A stretch of DNA of 64,000 nucleotides from Polaromonas sp. AER18D-145 (GCF_002379095.1 NZ_NBZV01000013.1:1-64000); one strand, 5' to 3'; positions 18,553 through 27,232 are shown, numbered from the stretch's first letter. Numbers and translations are program-made. The notes: generated by a model from the letters alone, not told the origin.

Positions 18553-20277
18553 TCAAATCTCCGCCGCCTCCACCAGAAAACGCACACGTTTGATGCCCTG
18601 CCATTCGTCGGCATCGAGCCGGAAGGCGAGTTTGACGCGTGCCGGCAGCGTCTCGGTGTGGCCGAACCAGATGCCGTCCACCGGCTGGCCCTGGTGCTTG
18701 AGCTTGAGCGACAGGTGTTTTTCGCCAACCAGCCGCTGCGAGACGACCTCGACCTCCTCGCTGAAGGTTGGCGCCGCAAAACCCTGGCCCCAGACCTCTT
18801 TGTGCAGCGTGTCCACCAGGTCCGCGCGCCGGTACTCGGGCGCCAGCGGGCCGTCGGTGTCGAGGCGGCGCAGCAAGGTGGCGGCGTCCAGCCACTCGTG
18901 CGCCACCTGCTGCAGGGCCTGCTCAAACAGCTCGAACTGCTCCTCGTTGATGGTGCAGCCGGCCGCCATCGCGTGGCCGCCAAAACGCAGCAAGACGCCG
19001 GGGTGGCGTTTGGCCACCAGGTCCAGCGCATCGCGCAGATGAAAACCGGCAATCGAGCGGCCCGAACCCTTGAGTTCGTGTTCCTTGCCCGGCGCCTGGC
19101 TGGCGGCAAACACAAAGGTCGGGCGGTGCAGCTTGTCCTTGATGCGCGAGGCCACGATGCCGACCACGCCTTCGTGGAAGTCGGGGTCGAAGATGGCGAT
19201 CGCCGGCGGCGGCACCTCATCCTCGTCGATCATCGCGTCGGCCGCGTACTGCGCCTGCTCGCGCATGCCGGCCTCGATGTCGCGCCGCTCACGGTTGATG
19301 CCGTCCAGCGTTTTTGCCAGCTCGTCGGCGCGGCCCGCATCGTCGGTCAGCAGGCACTCGATGCCCAGGGTCATGTCGCTGAGCCGGCCGGCGGCGTTGA
19401 TGCGCGGGCCGACGGCAAAACCGAAGTCGAAACTGGTCGCCACCGCCGCGACGCGCCCGGCGGCGGTGAACAGCGCCGCCAGGCCGGCCGGCAGGGCGCC
19501 GCTGCGTATGCGCTTGAGGCCCTGCGCCACGAGGCGGCGGTTGTTGGCGTCCAGCCTGACGACGTCGGCGACCGTGCCGAGTGCGACCAGAGGCAGCAAT
19601 GCATCGAGCTTGGGTTGTGTGGTGGCGTCGAACACGCCGCGCTTGCGCAGCTCCGCGCGCAACGCCAGCAACACATAAAACATCACACCGACGCCGGCCA
19701 TGGCCTTGCTCTCAAACGCACAGCCGGGCTGGTTCGGGTTCACGATCACGTCGGCGTCGGGCAGCACGATGGCACCGTCCCTGAGTGCCGGCAGGTGGTG
19801 GTCGGTCACCAGCACCTGCATGCCCAGTTCGCGCGCGCGCGCCACGCCGTCGATGCTGGCGATGCCGTTGTCCACCGTGACGAGAAGGTCAGCGCCGGTG
19901 GCTTTGACGCGCTCGGCAATCGTCGCCGTCAGCCCGTAGCCGTCGACCACGCGATCGGGCACGATGTAGCCGACCTGGGTGGCGCCCAGCAGGCGCAGGC
20001 CGCGCAGCGCGACGGCGCAGGCGGTGGCGCCGTCGCAGTCGTAGTCGGCCACCACGCATATTCTCTTGTTCGCGGCGATGGCGTCGGCCAGCAGCACGGC
20101 GGCCTCCGCCGTGCCTTTCATGGCCGACGGTGGCAGCAGCCGCGCCAGGCCGTCGTCGAGTTCATCGGCGGTGCGCACCCCGCGCGCGGCATACAACTGC
20201 GCCAGCAGCGGGTGGACGCCGGCCTGCTGCAGTGCCCACACGCTGCGCGGCGGTGCTTCGCGTACTATTATTTTCAT
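18553..20277 (-). CDS. recJ: Single-stranded-DNA-specific exonuclease RecJ
   Basis: 574 residues. RecJ degrades single-stranded DNA 5'-3' in recombination, base-excision and mismatch repair. The DHH phosphoesterase motifs are intact: VVADYDCDGATAC, VTVDNGIAS, LVTDHHLP and INPNQPGC. A DHHA1 nucleic-acid domain has GRSIAGFHLRDAL and FGGHAMAAGC, and a C-terminal OB-like domain ends the protein. Length matches the family. Its ATG overlaps the stop of the upstream COG4255-like gene by four bases, so the two are translationally coupled. Confidence 0.95.
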   Translation of the reverse strand: MKIIVREAPPRSVWALQQAGVHPLLAQLYAARGVRTADELDDGLARLLPPSAMKGTAEAAVLLADAIAANKRICVVADYDCDGATACAVALRGLRLLGATQVGYIVPDRVVDGYGLTATIAERVKATGADLLVTVDNGIASIDGVARARELGMQVLVTDHHLPALRDGAIVLPDADVIVNPNQPGCAFESKAMAGVGVMFYVLLALRAELRKRGVFDATTQPKLDALLPLVALGTVADVVRLDANNRRLVAQGLKRIRSGALPAGLAALFTAAGRVAAVATSFDFGFAVGPRINAAGRLSDMTLGIECLLTDDAGRADELAKTLDGINRERRDIEAGMREQAQYAADAMIDEDEVPPPAIAIFDPDFHEGVVGIVASRIKDKLHRPTFVFAASQAPGKEHELKGSGRSIAGFHLRDALDLVAKRHPGVLLRFGGHAMAAGCTINEEQFELFEQALQQVAHEWLDAATLLRRLDTDGPLAPEYRRADLVDTLHKEVWGQGFAAPTFSEEVEVVSQRLVGEKHLSLKLKHQGQPVDGIWFGHTETLPARVKLAFRLDADEWQGIKRVRFLVEAAEI

Positions 20278-21251
20278 AGCTGCTCGAGCAGGACCGACAG
20301 GGGCTGCTGGCCAAAAAGACTTTTCATTCGGGAGAAAATTCCGGTGGAGGTGGTTTCAAATGTCCGGGCGTTGCGCTCGCCGCACAGGCTCAGCCGGACG
20401 GTCGCGCCGCCTTGCTGCAAGGCGAGCAGCCGCACGCCTTCGCCGGCATCGAGGGCCGTCCAGGCTTGTGTGTAGGCGGCCCAGTCGTCACTGAAAGCGG
20501 CGTGCGCCAGGCTGCGTGAGATCGTGGTGTCGGGGGGCACCCTGGCATGAAAGGGGTCAGGCAAGGCGCCGCTGCCGCTGATCCAGAAGGAGTTGACGGC
20601 CGGCTGCCTTCTTGCCGCACGCGCATCGTTGACCGCATGGGTGTAGAGCAGCATCTGCATTTCGTTCTGGAGCAACCTCATGGCCCGGCCGGGAACGCCG
20701 CCGGGCAGCCAGGGGTCCACATTGCGGCCCAGCACGCGGTCCAGCGAGGCACTGGGCAGGTCGCGAAACAGCTCGCCTTCGGCCAGCCAGCGTGTCGGCG
20801 CCGCATGGTGCAGCGTGATGCCATAGGTCTCGAAATAGGGCTGCATGGCCGCCAGCAGCGTGTGCGACTCGGCCTCGGACAGGTCCAGCGCGGCCGGGTC
20901 GGTCATCGTGGCGTGTTCGCGGCCCATGGCCCAGTGGCAGGGCGTGATGAATGCCCAAGCCCGGGCCGCAGGGACGCCGCCGCCCTGCAGGTGTTGCCAG
21001 GCGGCCCAGGGGATCAGGCCGTCGGGCGCGGGCAGGCCCAGCGCACGGGCCAGCACCCGCTCGTGCGGCGGCGACAGCGAGCGCACATCGCCGCTGTCGG
21101 TGTGGACCAGCTTCATGCCCTGCAGCAACTTGCCAAGGTGACGCGAGGCGGCGGGAGGCATGGCCTGGATGGCAGGCAGCCAGTCATCGGAGGCGCAGGC
21201 GGCAAAGGGCAGCACCCAGTGGTGTTGAGGCGGGGGGGGGGCGGCGGACAT
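20274..21251 (-). CDS. COG4255-like (annotated phosphoglycerate-mutase-like) protein
   Basis: 325 residues from the ATG at 21251. A much longer open frame upstream is antisense to lolC and is not real. The sequence begins MSAAPPPPQHHW (a nine-G run encodes the prolines) and contains HATMTDPAALDLSEAESHTL, FETYGITLHHAAPTRWLAEG, LLQNEMQMLLYTHAVNDARA and NSFWISGSGALP. I recognise this as a betaproteobacterial family sometimes labelled cofactor-independent phosphoglycerate mutase or regulatory protein. I see no metal-binding phosphatase motifs to support that activity. It is coupled to recJ by a four-base overlap. Confidence 0.75.
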   Translation of the reverse strand: MSAAPPPPQHHWVLPFAACASDDWLPAIQAMPPAASRHLGKLLQGMKLVHTDSGDVRSLSPPHERVLARALGLPAPDGLIPWAAWQHLQGGGVPAARAWAFITPCHWAMGREHATMTDPAALDLSEAESHTLLAAMQPYFETYGITLHHAAPTRWLAEGELFRDLPSASLDRVLGRNVDPWLPGGVPGRAMRLLQNEMQMLLYTHAVNDARAARRQPAVNSFWISGSGALPDPFHARVPPDTTISRSLAHAAFSDDWAAYTQAWTALDAGEGVRLLALQQGGATVRLSLCGERNARTFETTSTGIFSRMKSLFGQQPLSVLLEQL

Positions 21252-21302
21252 CCGCTTATTGTCCGGGATTGCGGGGTCCCCGGCTGATGCCACAATCGTC
21301 CC

Positions 21303-22559
21303 ATGCAAATCCCCTACGAACTGATTCTGGGCTGGCGCTACACGCGCGCCGGTCGCGCCACGCGGCGCAACGGGTTTATTTCCTTCATCTCGGGCGTCTC
21401 CATGCTGGGCATTGCGCTGGGCGTGGCGGCGCTGATCATCGTGCTCAGCGTGATGAACGGTTTCCAGAAGGAAGTGCGCGACCGCATGCTGGGCGTGATC
21501 TCGCACATCGAGGTGTTTGCGCCCAACGGCGCCGCCCTGCCCGATGTGCAGAAAACCCTGGCCGAGATCAGGCAGAACCCGAACGTGGTCGGGGCTGCCA
21601 GCTTTATTGCCGCGCAGGCGCTGCTGGCCCGCGGCGAGGACATGAAGGGCGCGATCGTGCGCGGCATCGACCCGGCGCTGGAGGGGCAAGTCACCGACCT
21701 GGCCGTCGACCTGAAGGACACGGCCTTGCCCAAGCTGGTGTCCGGCGAGTTTGGTGTGGTGCTGGGCAGCGAGCTGGCGCGTTCGCTGGGCGTGCGCGAG
21801 GGCGACCAGGTGACGCTGATTGCGCCCAGCGGCCAGGTGACCCCGGCCGGCGTGGTGCCGCGCCTGAAACAGATGACGGTGGTGGGGGCGTTTGATTCCG
21901 GCCACTTTGAGTACGACTCGGCGCTGGTCATGCTGCACCAGGACGACGCCGCGAAAATTTTCCGCCTCGAAGGCCCGACCGGCATACGCATCAAGCTCAA
22001 GGACCTGCACCAGGCGCGCGAAGTGGCGGCCCAGTTGTCGCGCAGCCTCAGCGGCGATTTGCTGATCCGCGACTGGACGCGGCAGAACAAGACCTGGTTT
22101 GCCGCCGTGCAGCTGGAAAAACGCATGATGTTCATCATCCTGACCCTGATCGTGGCCGTGGCCGCCTTCAACCTGGTCAGCACCCTGGTGATGACGGTGA
22201 CCGACAAACGCGCCGACATCGCCATCCTGCGCACCCTGGGCGCCAGCCCGAAAAGCATCATGGGCATCTTCATGGTGCAGGGCGCGATGGTCGGTGTGAT
22301 CGGCACGCTCTCCGGCCTGTTGCTGGGGCTGGGCATCGCGCTCAACATCGATGTGATCGTGCCCGCGCTGGAGCGCCTGCTCAACGCCAGCTTCCTGCCC
22401 AAGGACATCTACCTGATCAGCCGCATGCCCAGCGATCCGCAATACGCAGACATCATGCCGATCGCCGTGATTGCGCTGGTGCTGGCCTTTCTGGCCACCA
22501 TTTATCCGAGCTGGCGCGCCAGCCGTGTCAATCCCGCCGAGGCCCTGCGTTATGAATGA
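21303..22559 (+). CDS. lolC: Lipoprotein-releasing ABC transporter permease LolC/LolE
   Basis: 418 residues. It is the inner-membrane subunit that extracts mature lipoproteins and passes them to LolA. The N-terminus MQIPYELILGWRYTR, GFISFISGVSMLGIALGVAAL and VMNGFQKEVRDR are characteristic. There is one N-terminal helix, a ~200-residue periplasmic MacB-like domain, and three C-terminal helices ending in FLATIYPSWRASRVNPAEALRYE. Only one permease gene is present beside lolD, so the transporter may use a LolC/E-type (LolF) homodimer. It starts 51 bases from the divergent COG4255-like gene. Confidence 0.94.
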   Translation: MQIPYELILGWRYTRAGRATRRNGFISFISGVSMLGIALGVAALIIVLSVMNGFQKEVRDRMLGVISHIEVFAPNGAALPDVQKTLAEIRQNPNVVGAASFIAAQALLARGEDMKGAIVRGIDPALEGQVTDLAVDLKDTALPKLVSGEFGVVLGSELARSLGVREGDQVTLIAPSGQVTPAGVVPRLKQMTVVGAFDSGHFEYDSALVMLHQDDAAKIFRLEGPTGIRIKLKDLHQAREVAAQLSRSLSGDLLIRDWTRQNKTWFAAVQLEKRMMFIILTLIVAVAAFNLVSTLVMTVTDKRADIAILRTLGASPKSIMGIFMVQGAMVGVIGTLSGLLLGLGIALNIDVIVPALERLLNASFLPKDIYLISRMPSDPQYADIMPIAVIALVLAFLATIYPSWRASRVNPAEALRYE

Positions 22560-22711
22560 AAAGACTTCTGCAAATCCGGTTCTCGGGCGCATAGCTTCGT
22601 TGCGCGGTGCTCGGAATCCTCACGTACCTGGGTACGTTCCGGTGTCCTGCGCTCCGTGCGCCTCACTCTGCATCCCGATAACCAAATTTTCAGAAGCCTT
22701 TTGGGGGCGTG
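22557..22711. repeat. ~150-bp near-palindromic element between lolC and lolD
   Basis: The two ends are imperfect inverted repeats of about 29 bases (22561-22589 against 22675-22704, starting AAAAGACTTCTG/AAAAGGCTTCTG). Degenerate complementary inner arms lead to a perfect inner arm pair ACGTACC-TG-GGTACGT at about 22621-22636. The element fills almost the whole intergenic gap. It resembles a miniature inverted-repeat element or a processed mRNA hairpin. Confidence 0.7.
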
Positions 22712-22712
22712 T

Positions 22713-23396
22713 ATGAGCGAGATAGTTCTGCAAGCCCAAGGCCTGACCAAACGCTTCCACGAAGGCCCGATCGACCTGACCGTGCTGCACGGCGTGGACC
22801 TGCAGGTGATGGCGGGCGAAACCCTGGCCATCGTCGGCGCCTCGGGTTCCGGTAAAAGCACCTTGCTGCACCTGATGGGCGGGCTGGACGCACCCACCAG
22901 CGGGCAGGTCGAGCTCAAGGGCCAGCGGATGTCCTCGCTGTCGGCGGCCGAACAGGGCGATCTGCGCAACCGGCACCTGGGCTTTGTCTACCAGTTCCAC
23001 CACCTGTTGCCCGAGTTCAGCGCCCTCGACAACGTCGCCATGCCCTTGTGGATACGGCGCGAGGACCGCCAAAAAGCGGCCCAAACCGCCACCGCCATGC
23101 TGGCCAGTGTGGGCCTGAAAGACCGCATCCACCACCGTCCCGCGGAACTCTCGGGCGGCGAGCGCCAGCGCGTGGCGATTGCGCGCGCGCTGGTCACGCG
23201 GCCGGCCTGCGTGCTGGCCGACGAACCCACCGGCAACCTGGACCGGACCACCGCCGACGGCGTGTTCGAGCTGATGCTGCAACTGGCCCGTGAGCACGGC
23301 ACGGCCTTTGTGATGGTGACACACGACGAGACGCTGGCAGCACGTTGCGGCCGGCGTTTCCGGCTGGTGTCGGGGCGTTTGTCGGAATGGGCGTGA
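22713..23396 (+). CDS. lolD: Lipoprotein-releasing ABC transporter ATPase LolD
   Basis: 227 residues from ATG 22713. An upstream in-frame start would translate part of the palindromic element. Walker A is GASGSGKST, the Q-loop is in [20 protein letters not shown], the ABC signature is [16 protein letters not shown], Walker B is [11 protein letters not shown] and the switch His is in [17 protein letters not shown] is diagnostic for LolD. It powers lipoprotein release with the permease encoded immediately upstream. Confidence 0.95.
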   Translation: MSEIVLQAQGLTKRFHEGPIDLTVLHGVDLQVMAGETLAIVGASGSGKSTLLHLMGGLDAPTSGQVELKGQRMSSLSAAEQGDLRNRHLGFVYQFHHLLPEFSALDNVAMPLWIRREDRQKAAQTATAMLASVGLKDRIHHRPAELSGGERQRVAIARALVTRPACVLADEPTGNLDRTTADGVFELMLQLAREHGTAFVMVTHDETLAARCGRRFRLVSGRLSEWA

Positions 23397-23597
23397 GGCC
23401 GCGGGCCGGCCTGACGGCGGTCCCGCGGGCGGCAAGCCCGGCGCAAGGGCATTAGCCGGCCTCCCGCCCTGAAAAGGGCCGGGCGTGCATAATCTTGGGT
23501 CCCCTCGTCGCCCGCGCCTGCGCTTTTTCCTGCCGGTGAGCCCTTCAACATGCCGTGGCAGTGCCTTGCCCGCGGCCCAGGACAACGCCACCTGCGC

Positions 23598-23888
23598 ATG
23601 ACCGATCACTACACCGCCCTCGGGCTGGACAGCGCTGCCACGCTGGCCGACGTCAAGAAAGCCTTTCGCCAGCAGGCGTCGTTCTGGCATCCCGACAAAA
23701 ATGCCGATCCGCAGGCGCCGGCGCGTTTTCGGGCGGTGCAGGAAGCCTATGAAGTGCTGTCGGACGCGGAAAAACGCCAGGCTTACGACGACAACCGCCG
23801 CCGCAACCTGCTCGACAGCCCGCTGGCCAGTGCGACCGGGATCTGGCAAAACTATTTCAACCCGCTGCTCTCATCTGAGCCCCGCTGA
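23598..23888 (+). CDS. Short J-domain (DnaJ-like) co-chaperone
   Basis: 96 residues from ATG 23598, which places the J-domain at the N-terminus ([20 protein letters not shown]). The Hsp70-activating HPD motif is intact in [10 protein letters not shown], and helix III-IV residues [21 protein letters not shown] are canonical. There is no G/F region, zinc finger or substrate-binding domain. It is therefore a class C/J-domain-only co-chaperone that would deliver a partner to DnaK. The next gene starts four bases after its stop, and two further uncharacterised genes follow on the same strand, so they are the likely clients or partners. Confidence 0.88.
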   Translation: MTDHYTALGLDSAATLADVKKAFRQQASFWHPDKNADPQAPARFRAVQEAYEVLSDAEKRQAYDDNRRRNLLDSPLASATGIWQNYFNPLLSSEPR

Positions 23889-23891
23889 CCC

Positions 23892-24494
23892 ATGGAACTG
23901 AACAATGAAAAACCCGGCGGCATGAGCATCTCCCCCTATTTTCTCGACCTGCGTTCGGCCTACCAGTCCGAAATGGATGACCTGCGCTTCGACTCCGAGG
24001 GACGCGACGTGCTGCACCAGCGCCTGGCTGGCAAACGCCAGGAAATCGGTTTTCTGCTCCAGATGATGGAGCTCAGCCCTGAGATGGTGGCGGTGGTGTT
24101 CCACCAGGGTTTTGACTTCACCGGTCGGGTCGCCATGGATCACCTGCTCACCCATGACGCCGATCTGTTTCCTGCCTGGAGCAGCCTGGCGGGCAGCTGT
24201 GAGCTGGCGCCCTGGGCTCAGGACCTGGCGCAGATCGTCCTGGAGTCGCCAGGCGGCGACCGGTTCCTGACACTGACGGCAGGCCTGGAATACATGGCGG
24301 GCCTGCCGGTCGCTGCGTCGGGGCTCGCCCTGGGCGGCGACGAAGAAGACGACGAAGACAGCGACCAGGATAGCGACGACGACCTGGTGATCTTTGAGGA
24401 CGATGGCGAGGGCGGGCGAGGCAGCGATGCCCGCGCACGCCAGGAAGCAGGTGCCGACTGGCTGGTCCAGCAGGGCTTCGACCAGAAAGACTGA
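23892..24494 (+). CDS. Uncharacterised acidic-tailed protein, J-domain cassette gene 2
   Basis: 200 residues. I do not recognise the family. The N-terminal ~150 residues look helical and soluble (DLRSAYQSEMDDLRF, LAGKRQEIGFLLQMMELSPE, VVFHQGFDFTGR). A strongly acidic stretch follows (GGDEEDDEDSDQDSDDDLV), then a short C-terminal segment. No signal peptide or membrane helix is present. It starts three bases after the J-domain stop with no clear Shine-Dalgarno, consistent with translational coupling. The acidic region is shared in character with the next gene product. A cytoplasmic protein working with DnaK/J is inference from position only. Confidence 0.8.
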   Translation: MELNNEKPGGMSISPYFLDLRSAYQSEMDDLRFDSEGRDVLHQRLAGKRQEIGFLLQMMELSPEMVAVVFHQGFDFTGRVAMDHLLTHDADLFPAWSSLAGSCELAPWAQDLAQIVLESPGGDRFLTLTAGLEYMAGLPVAASGLALGGDEEDDEDSDQDSDDDLVIFEDDGEGGRGSDARARQEAGADWLVQQGFDQKD

Positions 24495-24510
24495 TGGAAT
24501 CAACCATGAC

Positions 24511-25287
24511 ATGGAATGTGAAGCCTTGACGATGACGAACCACCTCGCCCTGATCGAAAAAACCCAGACCCTGATTGCGGCCGGCGACATCGTGGGCGCC
24601 GAGTCGGCCCTGGTCGGGCTCGCCGACACCGAAGGGGATGCCGCGCTGATGGTGGTGCTGGAGCAGCTGCCGCCCAAGGACATTCTGGCCGTCATCCGCG
24701 AATACGACCATTCGAAGGAGTCGGTGGTCAGCCTGCTGGTGTCGCCCGCGCAGTTCGCCCGCGCCGTGGTGATCGAAAAACTCTACAAGGACCTGACCCG
24801 CACGCACCTGCGCGGCATGGTCAACGCGGTCATCTTCCGGGAGGACGCCGACCCGCTGGAGTTTCTCAATGCGATCGGCGACCTGGACGGCGGCAGCGAG
24901 GCCCTGGCCGACTATTTTTCTGACCAGTGGAGCCGTGTCGAGGGTTTTGCCCGTAGCGGCAGCTTCGAGGCGGCCGACGAATACGGCAAGATGCTGTCGC
25001 AGGCGGCCTTGCTGGCCTCGGCGTACGAAAAGCCGCGTGTCCAGCAGGATGAAATCGCCGACCAGGACTGGATGCAGCTGGCGTGGATTCTGCGTTACGA
25101 ACTGCCGGACCTGTTCATCGAGATGCTGATGGTGTTGCGCGCCAAGGTCAGCGCCCACCAGGCGGCCGCTTCCGAGGAAGAAGACGAGGAGGACGCCGAG
25201 GACGACGGCAAGGTCGAGACGGGCGACACCGACCGTGGCAAGGCCACGCCGACGGCGCGCGAGTCCGACGAGGAATCGGCGATCTGA
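24511..25287 (+). CDS. Uncharacterised acidic-tailed protein, J-domain cassette gene 3
   Basis: 258 residues from ATG 24511, or 251 from ATG 24532 (MTNHLALIEKTQTLI), which looks the better protein start. The body is predicted all-helical with repeated short helices (AGDIVGAESALVGLADTEGD, EQLPPKDILAVIREYDHS, QWSRVEGFARSGSFEAADEY). The tail is again highly acidic (SEEEDEEDAEDDG) followed by a polar end. No known catalytic motif was seen. The gene follows gene 2 by 16-37 bases on the same strand. The helical body plus acidic tail resembles adaptor or anti-sigma-like proteins, but nothing specific supports either. Confidence 0.8.
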   Translation: MECEALTMTNHLALIEKTQTLIAAGDIVGAESALVGLADTEGDAALMVVLEQLPPKDILAVIREYDHSKESVVSLLVSPAQFARAVVIEKLYKDLTRTHLRGMVNAVIFREDADPLEFLNAIGDLDGGSEALADYFSDQWSRVEGFARSGSFEAADEYGKMLSQAALLASAYEKPRVQQDEIADQDWMQLAWILRYELPDLFIEMLMVLRAKVSAHQAAASEEEDEEDAEDDGKVETGDTDRGKATPTARESDEESAI

Positions 25288-25354
25288 GCGCCCGACCGGG
25301 CTCTCCCGCTTCGACAACCGTTTGACCTTCATTGACCCAGCTGCGACCCTGCCC

Positions 25355-26566
25355 ATGACTTCGCCTTCCGTCATCTCGCTGTACGACGCGCGTCCTTTTT
25401 TCGAAAAGGCGCTGCAGTACGGTGTGCAAAGCGGCATCATCGGCGCCGAAAAAATCGAGGCCATGCGTGTCGAGGGGCCCAAGGGCATGGTGCAGATTGC
25501 GCGTTATTTCGGCAACGAATTCTTGCGCCCTGAGCTTGAAAAGGCCCGCGACCGCATGATCAACCTGGTCAGCCTTTACCTTGAAAGCACGAGCGGCGGC
25601 GACCTGCGGCAGGCGGCCGGGCAGCTGCGCGATTTTTCCCTGCTGTCGCGCTCCAAGGGCGGCTCGGACATGCTCAAGGCCCTGATCGCCATGCCGCAAA
25701 ACAGCCACTTCGGCATGAACGAGCGCGGCGGCTTTCGCGACGAGCACATTCCGCTGCTGGCCAAATGGTCGCTGCGCAGCCTGGCCGACTACCAGGCCGA
25801 ACTCGCCAGACGCAGCCAGGTGGCGCAGGTGGTGGATGCGGCCCTCTGGCTGGCCGGCGAGCTGGGTATGGACGCGGACGAGCTGGACGAGGCAGGCAAG
25901 GATGCCGAAGCGGTGATCCGCACCGCCTTGCTGGTGCTGGCGATGGGCCGCATCGAGATGCCCGACTGGGTCGCGTTCGAGAAGATGGTCGTCGCCCTGC
26001 GCAAGAAGCATGGGGCCGCTCCAAAGGCGCTGCCTGTCGCTGTACCGAAAAAACTGCCTGCCCATCTGCATGGCGTGGTGGAGGTCGTGCGGCGGTCGGT
26101 GATCGCCGACGCGCCAAAAATACTTGACCCGGCCTTGCCGGTGCGCCAGCTGTTTGACCGGAGTCCGGCCTTCATGGGCCGGTATTTCTGGGTGGAAGAC
26201 GGCCTGAACGAAGTCGACCACCATGACCGCCAGGCCTCGGCGGCATGGAACAAGGTCACCGGCGGCAACAGCGACGATGGTTCGCTGCTGACCCTGCTGC
26301 TGTGCGTGGCCGCCGGCGCCGCCCCGAAAACCATGTTGACCGAAAAAAGCGCTGCGACCCTGGTGCGCAAGATCTGGAAGTCAGGTTTCCATCCCGCGCT
26401 GGCCCACCAATATCTCCTGGATCATGCCCCGGCGCAGCATCAGGAGGCTTACGCCAGTTTGTGGGAAGACTTTGTGGAAGAGGCCCAGCCCACGCTGCAA
26501 AGCGATGCGGTTCATGCGCTCAATGACGCCCTGGCGCTGCTGCGGCGGGAATGCCATGTGCAATAG
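25355..26566 (+). CDS. Uncharacterised 403-residue protein, J-domain cassette gene 4
   Basis: Start chosen at ATG 25355 (MTSPSVISLYDARPFFEKAL); an upstream in-frame extension would overlap gene 3. The product is soluble, mostly helical, with IGAEKIEAMRVEGPKGMVQ, MPQNSHFGMNERGGFRDEHI and KVTGGNSDDGSLLTLLLCV as distinctive segments. No motif of a known enzyme family was found. It is the last gene of a four-gene co-directional run headed by the J-domain protein. The 67-base spacing may carry a secondary promoter. Confidence 0.8.
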   Translation: MTSPSVISLYDARPFFEKALQYGVQSGIIGAEKIEAMRVEGPKGMVQIARYFGNEFLRPELEKARDRMINLVSLYLESTSGGDLRQAAGQLRDFSLLSRSKGGSDMLKALIAMPQNSHFGMNERGGFRDEHIPLLAKWSLRSLADYQAELARRSQVAQVVDAALWLAGELGMDADELDEAGKDAEAVIRTALLVLAMGRIEMPDWVAFEKMVVALRKKHGAAPKALPVAVPKKLPAHLHGVVEVVRRSVIADAPKILDPALPVRQLFDRSPAFMGRYFWVEDGLNEVDHHDRQASAAWNKVTGGNSDDGSLLTLLLCVAAGAAPKTMLTEKSAATLVRKIWKSGFHPALAHQYLLDHAPAQHQEAYASLWEDFVEEAQPTLQSDAVHALNDALALLRRECHVQ

Positions 26567-26798
26567 GCGCTTGCCGCTTGTGATGACGGTATTTCTCTAA
26601 GAAATTTATGATCACAGCCCTTATCCCATGGGCGCAGGCAGCTATTGAAGTTATAGCGACTTCTCTCTGTAGCTTGTCATACCGGCCTTGATCCGGGAGC
26701 CATGTGGGCGGTGCTTTAGGCGCTGTTCGGGCTGAGCTTGTCGAAGGGTCGAAGCCTGCGCGGCTGACCATCGTGAAACCAGCGGCCAAATTAAAAAA
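26567..26798. other. Intergenic region with two repeats
   Basis: This AT-richer gap contains a copy of the short hairpin repeat at about 26615-26659 (CAGCCC...GGGCGCAGGCAGCTATTGAAGTTATAGCG). It also contains a GCTGAGCTTGTCGAAGGG repeat at about 26731-26750. No gene was found. The tail overlaps the T-rich part of the minus-strand terminator. Confidence 0.7.
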
Positions 26799-26824
26799 CC
26801 GCCACCCAGGAAACCAGGTGGCGG
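26788..26824 (-). terminator. Rho-independent terminator of the 40-codon ORF
   Basis: Read on the minus strand, an eight-base stem CCGCCACC/GGTGGCGG with a 10-base loop is followed immediately by TTTTTTAATTT. It lies about 19 bases after the stop of the 40-codon ORF and points the same way. This supports a discrete minus-strand transcript. Confidence 0.85.
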
Positions 26825-26842
26825 GAAAACTGCTTAGTTATT

Positions 26843-26965
26843 TTAGAAACCGAAATCGAGTTGACCCGGATGAGAGCGCCAGTGCTGGCATACGTGTTCG
26901 AGGCGGTTAAACCGCATGCGAACGTACGCGCAGACATGCACACTCTTTCGACGATATGGCGACAT
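26843..26965 (-). CDS. 40-residue basic Arg/His/Cys-containing small protein
   Basis: ATG 26965 is preceded by TGAGGAG at ideal distance, giving a strong ribosome-binding site. The ORF ends at TAA 26843 just before a rho-independent terminator. The product begins MSPYRRKSVHVCAYVRMRFN and continues RLEHVCQHWRSHPGQLDFGF. It is rich in Arg/His with two Cys and two aromatic clusters, and has no signal peptide or membrane helix. I do not recognise a family with certainty. The dedicated SD and terminator argue for a translated gene. It is divergent from the structured-RNA promoter at 26996-27024. A longer overlapping frame (26791-27003) was rejected because it runs through the terminator. Confidence 0.6.
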   Translation of the reverse strand: MSPYRRKSVHVCAYVRMRFNRLEHVCQHWRSHPGQLDFGF

Positions 26966-26995
26966 ATCGTTCTCCTCAAGTGAGCGAGGGCGACA

Positions 26996-27024
26996 TTGAC
27001 CAAATCCCCTCCAAAGTTTAGAAT
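26996..27024 (+). promoter_or_regulatory. Sigma70 promoter for the candidate structured RNA
   Basis: TTGACC (-35, 26996-27001), an exact 17-base spacer and TAGAAT (-10, 27019-27024). It predicts a transcription start near 27030 with no reading frame downstream on this strand. Confidence 0.65.
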
Positions 27025-27027
27025 GGA

Positions 27028-27232
27028 GGCTCCCTAGTAAGGAATGGACTTAGTGGAAAGGGTTCGCCCCCAGACCGAGTTCCATAAATCCTGATGCGCT
27101 CTAACGCATCAGGTCGTGACACCAGCCTCATGGCTGGATAGTTGCGGGGATGAGCCGCTTAAGCAGTGGCCTGCCACGGCCGGCGTAGTGTTAGTTCCGC
27201 CAAGAATTTCCACACTACGCCGGCCTTCCTAT
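27028..27232 (+). ncRNA. Candidate structured non-coding RNA (~200 nt), unknown family
   Basis: Downstream of a well-formed sigma70 promoter, ~200 bases carry consecutive hairpins and no credible ORF. There is a GGG-UUCG-CCC tetraloop inside a longer stem (27041-27090). A perfect nine-base stem is CCTGATGCG/CGCATCAGG (27090-27098/27105-27113). A perfect six-base stem is CCAGCC/GGCTGG (27122-27137). GCGG/CCGC and GTGGC/GCCAC stems follow. Last is a perfect 14-base stem GGCCGGCGTAGTGT (27178-27191/27212-27225) followed by the T-rich TTCCTATTT, which could terminate transcription. I checked by eye for tmRNA, 6S, SRP and RNase P signatures and found none. A stand-alone sRNA or an orphan mobile-element guide RNA are alternatives. 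Confidence 0.5.

Noticed and set aside
18268-20475. Long open frame opposite recJ (735 codons)
   Set aside because: RecJ on the other strand has all motifs. High GC3 keeps the antisense frame open. The product is Gly/Arg/Ala/His-rich with no recognisable domain.
21252-22592. N-terminal extension of the COG4255-like frame over lolC
   Set aside because: It is antisense to lolC. The natural start is ATG 21251, after which the family sequence begins.
26791-27003. 70-codon minus-strand frame
   Set aside because: It runs through the rho-independent terminator. The 40-codon frame has the good ribosome-binding site.
27028-27232. tmRNA, 6S, SRP RNA or RNase P
   Set aside because: No tag-peptide codons or CCA acceptor, no 6S bubble pattern, no SRP core and no RNase P conserved core were seen by eye. 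A covariance-model scan is still needed.
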